Shown: positions 7,533 to 15,201 of the stretch, piece after piece
How the letters are laid out: every line of letters starts with the position of its first letter
Position numbering within the stretch: the first letter of the stretch is position 1
Assembly (NCBI GenBank): GCA_964249735.1
Contig: CAXUDP010000080.1
Location: 1-17,599 of the forward strand
Length of the DNA: 17,599 nt
Direction: 5' to 3'
Origin: Lichenicola sp964249735
GTDB taxonomy: Bacteria > Pseudomonadota > Alphaproteobacteria > Acetobacterales > Acetobacteraceae
Made by a program: the position numbers and the translations under genes
Notes under the pieces: generated by a model
What the model saw: the letters and a program-made list of their open reading frames with translations, nothing else
The model's database searches: none
Told to the model about the DNA's origin: nothing

Positions 7533-7574
7533 GTAAGCGCAGGGTGCAGGGCGCGCTCATCCAACCACGATGCA

Positions 7575-7592
7575 CCGTCATCAAACTGTTTT
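7575..7592 (+). promoter_or_regulatory. Pho-box-like element (site 3), before the response regulator
   Basis: CCGTCAT at 7575-7581, a 4-bp AT-rich spacer CAAA, then CTGTTTT at 7586-7592. This matches 13 of 18 positions of the E. coli phoA Pho-box pattern (CTGTCAT-AAAA-CTGTCAC, by eye). The second half is degenerate. It lies about 93 bp upstream of the response-regulator start; a weak -10-like TACACT follows at 7615-7620. Its placement suggests autoregulation or PhoB control of the two-component operon. Confidence 0.4.
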
Positions 7593-7684
7593 CCTCAGGC
7601 CCCGACCAAGTCGCTACACTGCTCTCGCATCGTCCGGCCGTTCCGGAACCCGATGTGGCTTGACCATCGGAGGCCGCCGGTCGG

Positions 7685-8380
7685 ATGCGGGTTCTGCTGG
7701 TCGAAGATCATGCCGAGCTGCGTGACATGCTCGCGTTGCACCTGCGCCAGGCCGGTTTCGCCGCCGATACGGTCTGCTGCGGGCTGGACGCGCTCGCCGC
7801 GGTAGGAGCGGCGTCTTATGACGCCGTCATCCTCGATCTCGGCCTGCCCGACCTTGACGGTGTCGATGTGCTGCGGCAGCTGCGCAACGGCCTCGCGACC
7901 GACCTGCCGATCCTGGTGCTGACGGCGCGCCATTCGGTGGGCGACCGCGTGCAGGGGCTCGATGCCGGGGCCGACGATTACCTGGTCAAGCCATTCGACA
8001 TGCTGGAACTCGATGCCAGGCTGCGCTCGATCACCCGGCGCACCGAGCGGCGTCCGGACGTCGCGCCGGCGCTGGAGTTCGGTGACGTCTGCTTCAACCC
8101 GCTGACGCGCGAGGCGACGGTCGGGAACACGGCGCTGGTCTTGACCCGGCGTGAGGCCACGCTGCTGGAGGAGCTGCTGCGCAGCGGCGGCCACACGCTG
8201 GTGCGCGACGTGCTGGAGGATAGGCTCTACGGCTTCGCGGAAGTGTTCACCGGCAACGCCCTGGAAGCCACGGTTTCTCGGCTGCGGCGCCGGCTGGCGG
8301 CGACCGGCGCCACGGTGACGATCGAGACTGTGCGCGGTATCGGCTACCGGCTGGCGGCGCAGGCGCGGCCTGCCGCGTGA
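7685..8380 (+). CDS. OmpR/PhoB-family response regulator
   Basis: This encodes a 231-residue DNA-binding response regulator. The receiver domain spans about residues 1-118 with the acidic pocket Glu7/Asp8, phospho-acceptor Asp51 (VILDLGLPD), Thr80 and Lys102 (LVKPF), all present. A winged-helix OmpR-type output domain spans about 128-228, ending in the typical VETxRGIGYRL-like segment. The ATG at 7685 follows a CGGAGG Shine-Dalgarno sequence 11 nt upstream and begins exactly at the MRVLLVEDH receiver start. The histidine kinase gene begins 19 nt after its stop, so the two are co-transcribed. OmpR-type dimers bind direct repeats with about 11-bp spacing, which is what is found upstream of the neighbouring phosphoesterase and TonB-receptor genes. 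Confidence 0.93.
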   Translation: MRVLLVEDHAELRDMLALHLRQAGFAADTVCCGLDALAAVGAASYDAVILDLGLPDLDGVDVLRQLRNGLATDLPILVLTARHSVGDRVQGLDAGADDYLVKPFDMLELDARLRSITRRTERRPDVAPALEFGDVCFNPLTREATVGNTALVLTRREATLLEELLRSGGHTLVRDVLEDRLYGFAEVFTGNALEATVSRLRRRLAATGATVTIETVRGIGYRLAAQARPAA

Positions 8381-8399
8381 TGGCCGCGACGGGCTGCCG

Positions 8400-9479
8400 G
8401 TGAGGTTCGGCCGCAGCCTGCGCGGGCGGCTTACGCTGTCGATGGGGCTGATCCTGTGCATCGGGCTCGGCGTGGTGGCTGGCCTGCACGCACTCGAGGA
8501 CCGTCGCGGTCTCGAGCGGCAGTTCGGGCGGCTACTGCTCGGCGACGAATTGCCCGAACCCTGGCAGGACCTGGCGGTGCTTCTACCGTTCGGCGGCATC
8601 ATGCTGCTGCTGATCGGCGTGGTCTGCCGGTGGTCCCTGCGTCCGCTGCTGCGTGCCTCGGTGGAGGCGGCCGCGGTCGGGCCGCACGATCCGAGCCGCC
8701 GAATCGACACCAAAGGCCTGCCGGATGAGCTGTCCCCGCTCGTGGGAGCGATGAATGCCGCCTTGGACCGGTTGGCCGGCGCCTACCAGGTCGAGCGGCG
8801 CTTTACCATGAACGCGGCGCACGAGCTGCGTACGCCGTTGGCAACGCTGCGGCTGCGGCTGCAGCGCGTCCGCCATGACGGCGCGCCGCTGGACTGGCCG
8901 GCGCTAGAACGCGACATCGCCGGCATGACTGCCCGGATCGACCTGCTGCTCGACCTCGCCCGCAAGCAGGCTGCCGGCACCGGTCAGGCCGTCGCGTCCA
9001 CGCCGAGGCTGGATTTCAGCCGGGTGGTGCGTGCCGCCGCGGCACAGATGCTGCCCCTGGTCGAGACGGCCGGCCGCGAGATGGCGGTAGAGCTGCCACA
9101 GTTCCCGGCGATCGCGCTTCGATTGCGCGGGGACGCAGCCGATCTGCAGGACATGGTGCGCAACCTGATCGAGAACGCGCTGCATCACGGCGCCGGCAGC
9201 ATCGGCGTACGCGCGGCGATCGACGCGATCGGGACGGGTGGCGGCCATGCGCAGGTGGCGCTCGACGTCAGCGACGAGGGCGGGGGCGTGCCCGAGGAGC
9301 TGAGACAGGCAATGTTCGAGCGCTTCCGCAAGGGGCGGCAGGCCTCCTCGGGAAGCGGGCTCGGACTCGCCATAGTGCAGGAGGTAGTGCAGCGGCACGG
9401 TGGCACGGTCGCATTCATGGCGGGTCCGCGTTGCGTCGTTCGGGTGATGCTGCCCCTCGCAGCTGATGCAGCCACCTGA
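8400..9479 (+). CDS. Sensor histidine kinase, partner of the adjacent response regulator
   Basis: This encodes a 359-residue membrane sensor kinase. Membrane helix 1 is at about residues 11-30 and helix 2 at about 58-78. They enclose only about 27 periplasmic residues, so the signal may be sensed in the membrane or through a partner protein. A HAMP-like linker (about 79-130) leads to the HisKA box with His141 (NAAHELRTPL). It is followed by the N box (RNLIENALHHG, Asn255/Asn259), the G1 box (DVSDEGGGVP, Asp292) and the G2 box (GSGLGLAIV, from 318). All catalytic elements are intact. The GTG at 8400 keeps an arginine-rich n-region before helix 1, but its Shine-Dalgarno is poor, so translational coupling to the regulator gene is likely. 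ATG 8442 would cut into helix 1. The stimulus is unknown; context suggests phosphate or an organophosphate. Confidence 0.92.
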   Translation: MRFGRSLRGRLTLSMGLILCIGLGVVAGLHALEDRRGLERQFGRLLLGDELPEPWQDLAVLLPFGGIMLLLIGVVCRWSLRPLLRASVEAAAVGPHDPSRRIDTKGLPDELSPLVGAMNAALDRLAGAYQVERRFTMNAAHELRTPLATLRLRLQRVRHDGAPLDWPALERDIAGMTARIDLLLDLARKQAAGTGQAVASTPRLDFSRVVRAAAAQMLPLVETAGREMAVELPQFPAIALRLRGDAADLQDMVRNLIENALHHGAGSIGVRAAIDAIGTGGGHAQVALDVSDEGGGVPEELRQAMFERFRKGRQASSGSGLGLAIVQEVVQRHGGTVAFMAGPRCVVRVMLPLAADAAT

Positions 9480-9533
9480 ACCAGGTTCATGACAGCTTCA
9501 CAGGACCGATCACCGGAATGGCCTAGAACCGTC

Positions 9534-9552
9534 GCGTCAGGTTCCCGTCAGG
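9534..9552 (+). promoter_or_regulatory. Pho-box-like tandem repeat (site 2), at the TonB-receptor start
   Basis: Two perfect CGTCAGG copies start at 9535 and 9546, separated by TTCC. The 7-mer and the 11-bp period are the same as at 4579-4596. The second copy overlaps the presumed AGGA ribosome-binding site (9550-9553) and ends only 10 nt before the ATG at 9563. A -10-like TATGCT at 9562-9567 lies at the spacing found in phoA, but it overlaps the start codon. The site is therefore badly placed for classical activation of this start. Confidence 0.5.
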
Positions 9553-9562
9553 ATGGACCCGT

Positions 9563-11785
9563 ATGCTTGGCTGCCGATCGATATCGTGTTGCGGCACGAC
9601 CGCCTTCCTCCTTGCCCTTGCGACAACAACGACGGTTCGGGCGCAGCAAGCCAACGCCCCGGAAAAGATCCAGGTCAACAGCCAACCGTTTCCTGGCACT
9701 GCCGCACAACAAGCGCCGCAGGGCGCCGCCCTGACGGAAACGGAGCCAACCTCTACGCTCTCGCAACGTTTCATTGCCCAGGACGTGCCGGCGACCTCCA
9801 ACTACGATGACATCATCCGGCTGACGCCGAGCGCCATGGACATCGATCCGAACGGCCCCGGCCTGCAACAGGATTTCGGCCAGAGCATCCGCGGGCTGCA
9901 GTACACCCAGTTCAGCGTTCTGTTCGACGGCGTTCAGGTGCCGGGCTCGCCGGGCAACCTGTCGCCGCAGCCGGCGGCCTACTTCGTCGCGCACGACCAG
10001 CAGACCATCACTGTCAACCGAGGCCCGGGTCCGGCCTCGACGATCGGCTCGGCAACATTCGGCGGCGACGTCGAGATCCACGCGCTTGATCCCGCCACGA
10101 TCCCGACGCTCGTTCCTTATGCCACCTTCGGCACCTTCGGCACCAAGCTCTACGGGCTGGAGGCCGACAGCGGCACGCTCGGTGCGGAATTCGGCGGCTT
10201 CCTTGCCGGCGGCCGCATCGTCGTCGATCTGGAACGCAACGAGAGCCGCGGAGCGCTGACCGGCACCTCCGACGAGCGCCGCAATCTTTATCTGAAGTAC
10301 ATCCAGCCGATCGGTGACAGCACCACGCTCACTGCCGCCGTCAACCTGGACAATGCCGTCACCGACACGCCCTACGGCTCGTCTCTGGCGGAGATCCAGG
10401 AATATGGCCGAAACTTCTCGCTGAACGACGATCCGCGCAGCCAGGCCTACGGCCCCTACAACCGCGACAACTACACCACCGACTTCGAGTATCTGAAGCT
10501 CGACCACAGCTTCGCCCATGGGCTCACGATCTCGGACCAGCCCTATACGACCGCCTTCTACCATCGCGGCGTACAGACCACGGATACCTCGCTCAGCACG
10601 CCCAACCTGACCAGCTCGGCCACCCAGAACTACTACATCAACAACGCGCTCGTGACGCTGAACAATGACGTCCCCGGGGCCGCCTATAAGAACGACTACC
10701 GTGCCTGGGGAAACATCCTCCGGATCACCCAGAACACGCCGTATGGTCAGCTTCGGGCTGGCGCCTGGTTCGAAAGCGAGGACAACAACCTCTACAAGAC
10801 CAACATCGTGCTGACGCGCGACCAGATGGGCTATGCCACGAAGCCGAACGGCTCAGTCTACCAATACCTGTACTTCGACCGACTGACGACCGCGCAACCT
10901 TATATCGAGTTCGCGTGGCATCCGCTAAACACACTTACGATCACCGCCGGCGTGAAATACAGCTCCGTCACACGCTACCTAGACGGCCCGCTCGTGCGGA
11001 CTGTAAAGGGCCCGGCTGACGATCACGCCACCTACAACAAGGCGCTGCCTTCGATCGACGTCAACGAGCGTCTGACGCCGCACTGGTCAGTGTTCTTTCA
11101 GGCCGCCGAAGGCTACCTGACGCCGCCTCTCAACGTGTTCTACGCGCAGATCATCAACACGGTGCAGCCTTCGACTACCGATAACTACCAGATCGGCACG
11201 GTCTACCAGCACGGCTGGCTGAGCGCCGATGCCGATTTCTATGACCTGCAGTACCAGAACTACATCGCCGCCACGATGATCGGCACCAACACACTCTATA
11301 CGAACCAGGGTAATGCTACCTTCGAAGGGATTGAGCTGGAGACGACTGCACAGGTCGGCTATGGCTTCGCGCTCTACGCCAACGGCTCACTCAACCATGC
11401 CAACTACCACAACGGTGCCCAGGTGGCACAAGCGCCGCGCCGCACCGCGGTGGCTGGCGTCCTGTTCGACCGCGGTCACGTCATCCTTGCCGGAGACAAG
11501 CTGAGTGCCTCGTTTCTGATCAAGGACGTCGGCCAGCAGTACGGGTTGGATACCGGCCAGAAAGACCAGTTCCCGATCAAATCCTACGACACCACGGACC
11601 TCTCGGCGCATTACCTGCTGCCTCTAGCCAAGCACCGCCAGCTCGACCTCGGGGTGCAGGTCACGAACCTGTTCAACAACCTGAGCCTGATCGGATATGC
11701 CGGCGCCGCGGCTGGCAACGGCGCGCCGCTCTATTGGGTCAACGCCGGTCGCGGAATTTTCTTCAGCGTTTCGGCACGCCTCTGA
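9563..11785 (+). CDS. TonB-dependent outer-membrane receptor
   Basis: This encodes a 740-residue outer-membrane importer. A signal peptide covers about residues 1-27 (hydrophobic AFLLALA core, cleavage near VRA-QQ). A TonB-box-like EKIQVNS follows at 34-40. The plug domain spans about 55-170 and includes the phrases QSIRGLQYTQFSVLFDGVQVPG and VNRGPGPASTIGSATFGG. The rest is a barrel rich in alternating aromatic and polar strands that ends GIFFSVSARL, without the common terminal Phe. The ATG at 9563 has AGGA 9 nt upstream and is the only start giving a complete signal peptide. The substrate cannot be read from the sequence. Co-location with a secreted phosphoesterase and a two-component system, plus the shared tandem element, suggests import of a phosphorus compound or a hydrolysis product. 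A siderophore role is possible but unsupported. Confidence 0.9.
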   Translation: MLGCRSISCCGTTAFLLALATTTTVRAQQANAPEKIQVNSQPFPGTAAQQAPQGAALTETEPTSTLSQRFIAQDVPATSNYDDIIRLTPSAMDIDPNGPGLQQDFGQSIRGLQYTQFSVLFDGVQVPGSPGNLSPQPAAYFVAHDQQTITVNRGPGPASTIGSATFGGDVEIHALDPATIPTLVPYATFGTFGTKLYGLEADSGTLGAEFGGFLAGGRIVVDLERNESRGALTGTSDERRNLYLKYIQPIGDSTTLTAAVNLDNAVTDTPYGSSLAEIQEYGRNFSLNDDPRSQAYGPYNRDNYTTDFEYLKLDHSFAHGLTISDQPYTTAFYHRGVQTTDTSLSTPNLTSSATQNYYINNALVTLNNDVPGAAYKNDYRAWGNILRITQNTPYGQLRAGAWFESEDNNLYKTNIVLTRDQMGYATKPNGSVYQYLYFDRLTTAQPYIEFAWHPLNTLTITAGVKYSSVTRYLDGPLVRTVKGPADDHATYNKALPSIDVNERLTPHWSVFFQAAEGYLTPPLNVFYAQIINTVQPSTTDNYQIGTVYQHGWLSADADFYDLQYQNYIAATMIGTNTLYTNQGNATFEGIELETTAQVGYGFALYANGSLNHANYHNGAQVAQAPRRTAVAGVLFDRGHVILAGDKLSASFLIKDVGQQYGLDTGQKDQFPIKSYDTTDLSAHYLLPLAKHRQLDLGVQVTNLFNNLSLIGYAGAAAGNGAPLYWVNAGRGIFFSVSARL

Positions 11786-12265
11786 TCGACGGGTTCTGTC
11801 GGCACTCGCGCCAGCCCCCGAGATCTTCCCAGGAGCTTGCTGGGTCACGCGTTCTGCATGATCCCGAGCGCAGCGCGGGCGCCTTTCGCGAAGCGGAAGC
11901 AGCTTCGTCTCCCATAGGCTTCGCGTTCAAGGCCCCGTTCGGCGCGTCAGCCGTCGGTCTCGGCGTTGCGCTTTCCTGCCTTGCCTGTGGCATCCCGTTT
12001 GGCTGCTCGCGGCACTACTTGCCCTCGGCCCGGTAGGCCCAACTTCTGGTGTTATCTTCCCATCGAAAATGGATTGTTCCAGTCGTTGCGTACCGGAACA
12101 CCGATCCTGATTGCTGAGCCACCTCGGCCCCAGCCCTTGGTCCCGGAGTTCGGCGAGATGGTGTTCGACCTGATCAAGCAAGAGCCGGCGCGTGCGCTCC
12201 CCATGCCGACGTCCATACCGACGAGGCAGCATAGCGCGTCGGCATCGGCTAAGGCGGCCAAGGCA
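11786..12265. other. 480-bp gap between convergent genes, no gene recognised
   Basis: The TonB-receptor gene and the ribitol operon converge on this gap. Several open frames exist, but all are arginine-rich or low-complexity without a family resemblance. The plus-strand segment around 12070-12190 reads as fairly protein-like (it contains PLVPEFGEMVFDLIKQEPA) and could be a decayed gene end, but I do not recognise it. I see no clear terminator hairpin with a T-tract for either operon. Confidence 0.4.
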
Positions 12266-12994
12266 TCAAAGATCGACGCTGTTGGGCAGGATGACGAGGT
12301 CGCGCACCGTCACGCCCCGCGGGCGCGTCAGCATGAACAGCACTGCTTCCGCCACCTCCCGCGGCTGCATCAGGCTGTTGCTGGCCAGCGCCTCCTGCAT
12401 CTTGGCTTCTGGCCAGTCGGCGAGCAGCGAGGTGACGACGGGCCCGGGCAGTACAGCGCCGACCCGGACGCCGTGCGGCGCCAGCTGTCGGCGGGTGGTA
12501 TGCACAAAAGCCTGCACGGCGAACTTGGACGCGGTGTAGATCGGCTCCCACACCACCGGCACCACGCCGGCAATCGACGAGGTGAACAGCACATCCCCGG
12601 ACTGCTGCGCGATCAGGTGCGGGATCACCGCCCGTACCGACCGGAAGGCGGCGTTGACGTTGAGGTTGAGCATCCTGTCCCAGGCATCCGGATCGCCTTC
12701 CGCCACTGGGCCACCGACATAGGCGCCGGCGTTTGCGTGGAAGATGTGGAGCCCGCCAGCGAGACCCAGGATGCGCGGCAGCATCCCGGACACCGCACCA
12801 GGATCAAGCAGGTCGATCGCCAGCGGGAACGCGTTCGCTCCGAGTTCCGAACAGAGTTCCCGCAACCGGTCGGCGGCGCGGTCAACCAGCACGACGCGGC
12901 AACCTGCATTGAGCAGGTGCCGCGCGCACTCAAGCCCGATGCCGGACGCGGCTCCGGTGATCGCGGCGATCCTGCCTTCGAGAGACTCGGCCAT
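12266..12994 (-). CDS. rbtD: Ribitol 2-dehydrogenase (short-chain dehydrogenase/reductase)
   Basis: This encodes a 242-residue classical SDR expected to oxidise ribitol to D-ribulose with NAD+ in the cytoplasm. The cofactor motif TGAASGIG is at residues 13-20, and Asp38 at the end of strand 2 indicates NAD rather than NADP. Other SDR landmarks are HANAG (86-90), Asn112, Ser139/140, Tyr153 and Lys157 (YTASK). Beyond the general SDR pattern, the phrases HANAGAYVGGPVAEGDPDAW, KFAVQAFVHTTRRQ and VILPNSVDL closely resemble the enterobacterial ribitol dehydrogenase as I remember it. The ATG at 12994 has GGAGGAA 8 nt upstream. It follows the ABC permease by 18 nt as the last gene of the operon. The specific substrate call is from recalled similarity; a related pentitol is the alternative. 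Confidence 0.85.
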   Translation of the reverse strand: MAESLEGRIAAITGAASGIGLECARHLLNAGCRVVLVDRAADRLRELCSELGANAFPLAIDLLDPGAVSGMLPRILGLAGGLHIFHANAGAYVGGPVAEGDPDAWDRMLNLNVNAAFRSVRAVIPHLIAQQSGDVLFTSSIAGVVPVVWEPIYTASKFAVQAFVHTTRRQLAPHGVRVGAVLPGPVVTSLLADWPEAKMQEALASNSLMQPREVAEAVLFMLTRPRGVTVRDLVILPNSVDL

Positions 12995-13012
12995 GGTTGG
13001 TTCCTCCGGGAG

Positions 13013-14290
13013 TCAGGCGCGGCCGTGGGAGGCGCGGGAACGGCGGGCCAGGCTGTCGACGATCACGGCGATGGCGAGCACGCCGCCGGTGATCATGTAG
13101 CGAAGGCTCGATGACAGGTTGAGCAGGGTCAGACCGTTGGAGATCGCCTGGATGACGATCACGCCGAGCAGGGCCGAGTAGGCGCTGCCGCGGCCGCCGA
13201 ACAGGCTGGTGCCGCCGATCACCGCCGCGGCGATGGCGTTGAGGTTGACGTCACCGGTGCCGGCCTGGCGGCTGGCGGAGGCGAGACGCGCCGCCGACAG
13301 CACGCCGCCGGCGGCAGCGAAGGTGCTGCACAACACGAAGGCGCTGCGATGGATGCCGCGCACGTTGATGCCCGAGCGGCGCGCGGCCTCGCGGTTGCCA
13401 CCGACCGCGAACATCGAGCGGCCCCAGCGGGTGCGGCGCAGGGCGTACTCCATCACGACCACCAGCACGGTGAACAGCGCGAACAGCCACGGCAGGCCGC
13501 GGCCGACATTGAGGTAGAACATCGCGGCAAGCAGGGCCGCGGTGACCACACCGGCCTTCACCGCCAGCACCCGCACCGGCTTGGCCGACAACCGCGCCGC
13601 GTGCCGCCGCCGGCGCTCGCCCAGGCCGGCGGCGAGCAGCACCGCACCCGGCACCAGAGCCAGCAGGTACGACAGCCAGGCCGGCATCACCAGGATCTGG
13701 CCGAGCTGAACCAGGGGAGAGTCGTAGGGCAGGTTGATCGAGCCGGTGTCGCCCAGCAGGTAGAGCTGCAGCCCGAGCAGCGCCAGCAGACCGGCCAGGG
13801 TGGCGACGAAGCTCGGCATGCCGAAGCGGCTGTACAGTTCGGAGTAGATCAGCCCGACCACGGCGCCGGCGACGAGTGCCACCGCAATCGCCACCGGCAC
13901 CGACCAGCCGGCGCCGACCCAGAGCACGCCGAGGATCGCCGAGGCGAGCCCGCTCATCGAGCCGACCGACAGGTCGATCTCGCCCAGCAGCAGCACGCAC
14001 ACGATGCCGAGCGAGATCAGCCCGACGCTGGCGCAGTCGAACAGCAGGTTGACCAGGTTGTCCGCGTCCAGGAACACCGGGTTGAGCGCGGTGAACACCG
14101 CCGTGATGGCGACAAGGCCCACCACCACCGGCAGCATGCCGAGATCGCCGGAGCGCACGCGGTTGGCGAAGGTCCGAAGCTCGCCACGGAAGCCCTCGTG
14201 ATGGCTGAGCCGCTCGTCGGCGCGGTCGAGCGCGGCATCCGAGATGCCAGGCCGGTCGGACGTGGGGCGGGAAAGCGGTGCGGTGCTCAT
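13013..14290 (-). CDS. Sugar/polyol ABC transporter permease (CUT2, XylH/RbsC type)
   Basis: This encodes a 425-residue multi-spanning inner-membrane protein with roughly ten hydrophobic segments. Family landmarks are GEIDLSVGSMSG after the early helices and the cytoplasmic coupling segment RSMFAVGGNREAARRSGINV. The last third contains GGTSLFGGRGS, typical of ribose/xylose-type (CUT2) permeases. It is longer than RbsC and closer to XylH in length, with a basic cytoplasmic loop (GERRRRHAARLS) in the middle. The ATG at 14290 overlaps the ATPase stop by 4 nt (ATGA), giving translational coupling. A hydrophilic N-terminal extension of about 50 residues precedes the first helix. It would form the channel for the substrate delivered by the periplasmic protein of the same operon, probably ribitol. 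Confidence 0.92.
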   Translation of the reverse strand: MSTAPLSRPTSDRPGISDAALDRADERLSHHEGFRGELRTFANRVRSGDLGMLPVVVGLVAITAVFTALNPVFLDADNLVNLLFDCASVGLISLGIVCVLLLGEIDLSVGSMSGLASAILGVLWVGAGWSVPVAIAVALVAGAVVGLIYSELYSRFGMPSFVATLAGLLALLGLQLYLLGDTGSINLPYDSPLVQLGQILVMPAWLSYLLALVPGAVLLAAGLGERRRRHAARLSAKPVRVLAVKAGVVTAALLAAMFYLNVGRGLPWLFALFTVLVVVMEYALRRTRWGRSMFAVGGNREAARRSGINVRGIHRSAFVLCSTFAAAGGVLSAARLASASRQAGTGDVNLNAIAAAVIGGTSLFGGRGSAYSALLGVIVIQAISNGLTLLNLSSSLRYMITGGVLAIAVIVDSLARRSRASHGRA

Positions 14291-15138
14291 GCGGCACCTC
14301 CGTTGGAGAGCGGAGCGTCGGGAAGCGGGACGGTCTGGGGCGGGGCGCCGGTGCGCGCGGCGTCGCGGCGCGACACCGAGTTCTCGGCGGCGCCGGTGAT
14401 GGCGGCGACCAGGTCCTGGTGGCTGGTGTCGGCCGTGAACACGCCGTTGTTGCGGCCGAGCCGGAGCACGATGATGCGGTCGGCGACCGCGCGCACGTCG
14501 TCCATGTTGTGGCTGATCACGATCACGCCGAGGCCGCGGTCGCGCACCCGCTCGATGAGGTTGAGCACCTCGGCGGTCTGCGCCACGCCCAGCGCCGCGG
14601 TCGGCTCGTCGAGCATGATGATCTTGGGGTCGAGCAGCAGCGAACGGGCGATCGCCACGGTCTGGCGCTGGCCGCCGGACAGGGAGGCGATCGGCTCGCG
14701 CACCGAGGGGATGCGCGCCGCCAACTCGCGCAGCAGCGTCCAGGCGCGCACCTCCATCGCCACCTCGTCCAGCCGCCACGGCGCCAGCTCGTGGCCGAGG
14801 AACAGGTTGGCGACGACGTCGAGGTTCTCGCACAGCGCCAGGTCCTGGAACACGGTGGCGATGCCGAGCTCCAGCGCCTGCGCGGGCCCGTCGAGCGTCA
14901 CCGGCTTGCCGTTGAAGCGGATCTCGCCGGCGGTGGCGCGGTGCACGCCCGCCAGCACCTTGACCAGGGTGGACTTGCCGGCGCCGTTGTCGCCGACCAG
15001 GGCCACCACCTCGCCGGCGTGAACGTCGAGCTCGATGTCGGTCAGCGCCGACACCGCGCCGAAGGTCTTGGTGATGCCGCGCAGGCTGAGGATCGGCTCG
15101 CCGGATCGCGGCGGTTGGGAGGTGGAGACAGGGATCAA
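14287..15138 (-). CDS. Sugar/polyol ABC transporter ATP-binding protein (single-domain CUT2)
   Basis: This encodes a 283-residue ATPase with a single nucleotide-binding domain: Walker A GDNGAGKST (49-57), Q-loop Gln98, signature LSGGQ (153-157), Walker B IIMLDEPT with Asp177/Glu178, and switch His210. Many CUT2 importers (RbsA, XylG) have two fused ATPase domains. This one is half-size, like the fructose-type FrcA, so it would work as a homodimer. The start is a TTG at 15138, the only start codon before the conserved region, with GAAGG 9 nt upstream. It overlaps the permease start and is separated from the binding-protein gene by 63 nt holding a strong hairpin. Confidence 0.92.
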   Translation of the reverse strand: MIPVSTSQPPRSGEPILSLRGITKTFGAVSALTDIELDVHAGEVVALVGDNGAGKSTLVKVLAGVHRATAGEIRFNGKPVTLDGPAQALELGIATVFQDLALCENLDVVANLFLGHELAPWRLDEVAMEVRAWTLLRELAARIPSVREPIASLSGGQRQTVAIARSLLLDPKIIMLDEPTAALGVAQTAEVLNLIERVRDRGLGVIVISHNMDDVRAVADRIIVLRLGRNNGVFTADTSHQDLVAAITGAAENSVSRRDAARTGAPPQTVPLPDAPLSNGGAA

Positions 15139-15160
15139 GGGCGGTGGCCTTCGAGTTGCG

Positions 15161-15193
15161 GGACACGGCGGCCAGGATCCGGCCGCCGTGTCC
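15161..15193 (-). terminator. Intra-operon hairpin between binding-protein and ATPase genes
   Basis: A perfect 13-bp inverted repeat (GGACACGGCGGCC / GGCCGCCGTGTCC, 7-nt loop) starts 8 nt after the binding-protein stop codon in the minus-strand transcript. There is no T-tract. Hairpins in this position in ABC operons commonly protect the upstream binding-protein mRNA or attenuate read-through, giving an excess of binding protein over membrane components. That is the likely role here. Confidence 0.6.
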
Positions 15194-15201
15194 CATTCGG
15201 A

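Noticed and set aside
5099..7564. Minus-strand open frame of 821 codons opposite the phosphoesterase
   Set aside because: It is Val/Asp/Arg-rich without family motifs, and the plus strand has a signal peptide, propeller repeats and phosphoesterase motifs.
9477..9489. TGAACCAGGTTCA palindrome at the end of the kinase gene
   Set aside because: Six paired bases around one centre is expected several times by chance in a window this long, and it overlaps the stop codon without other support.
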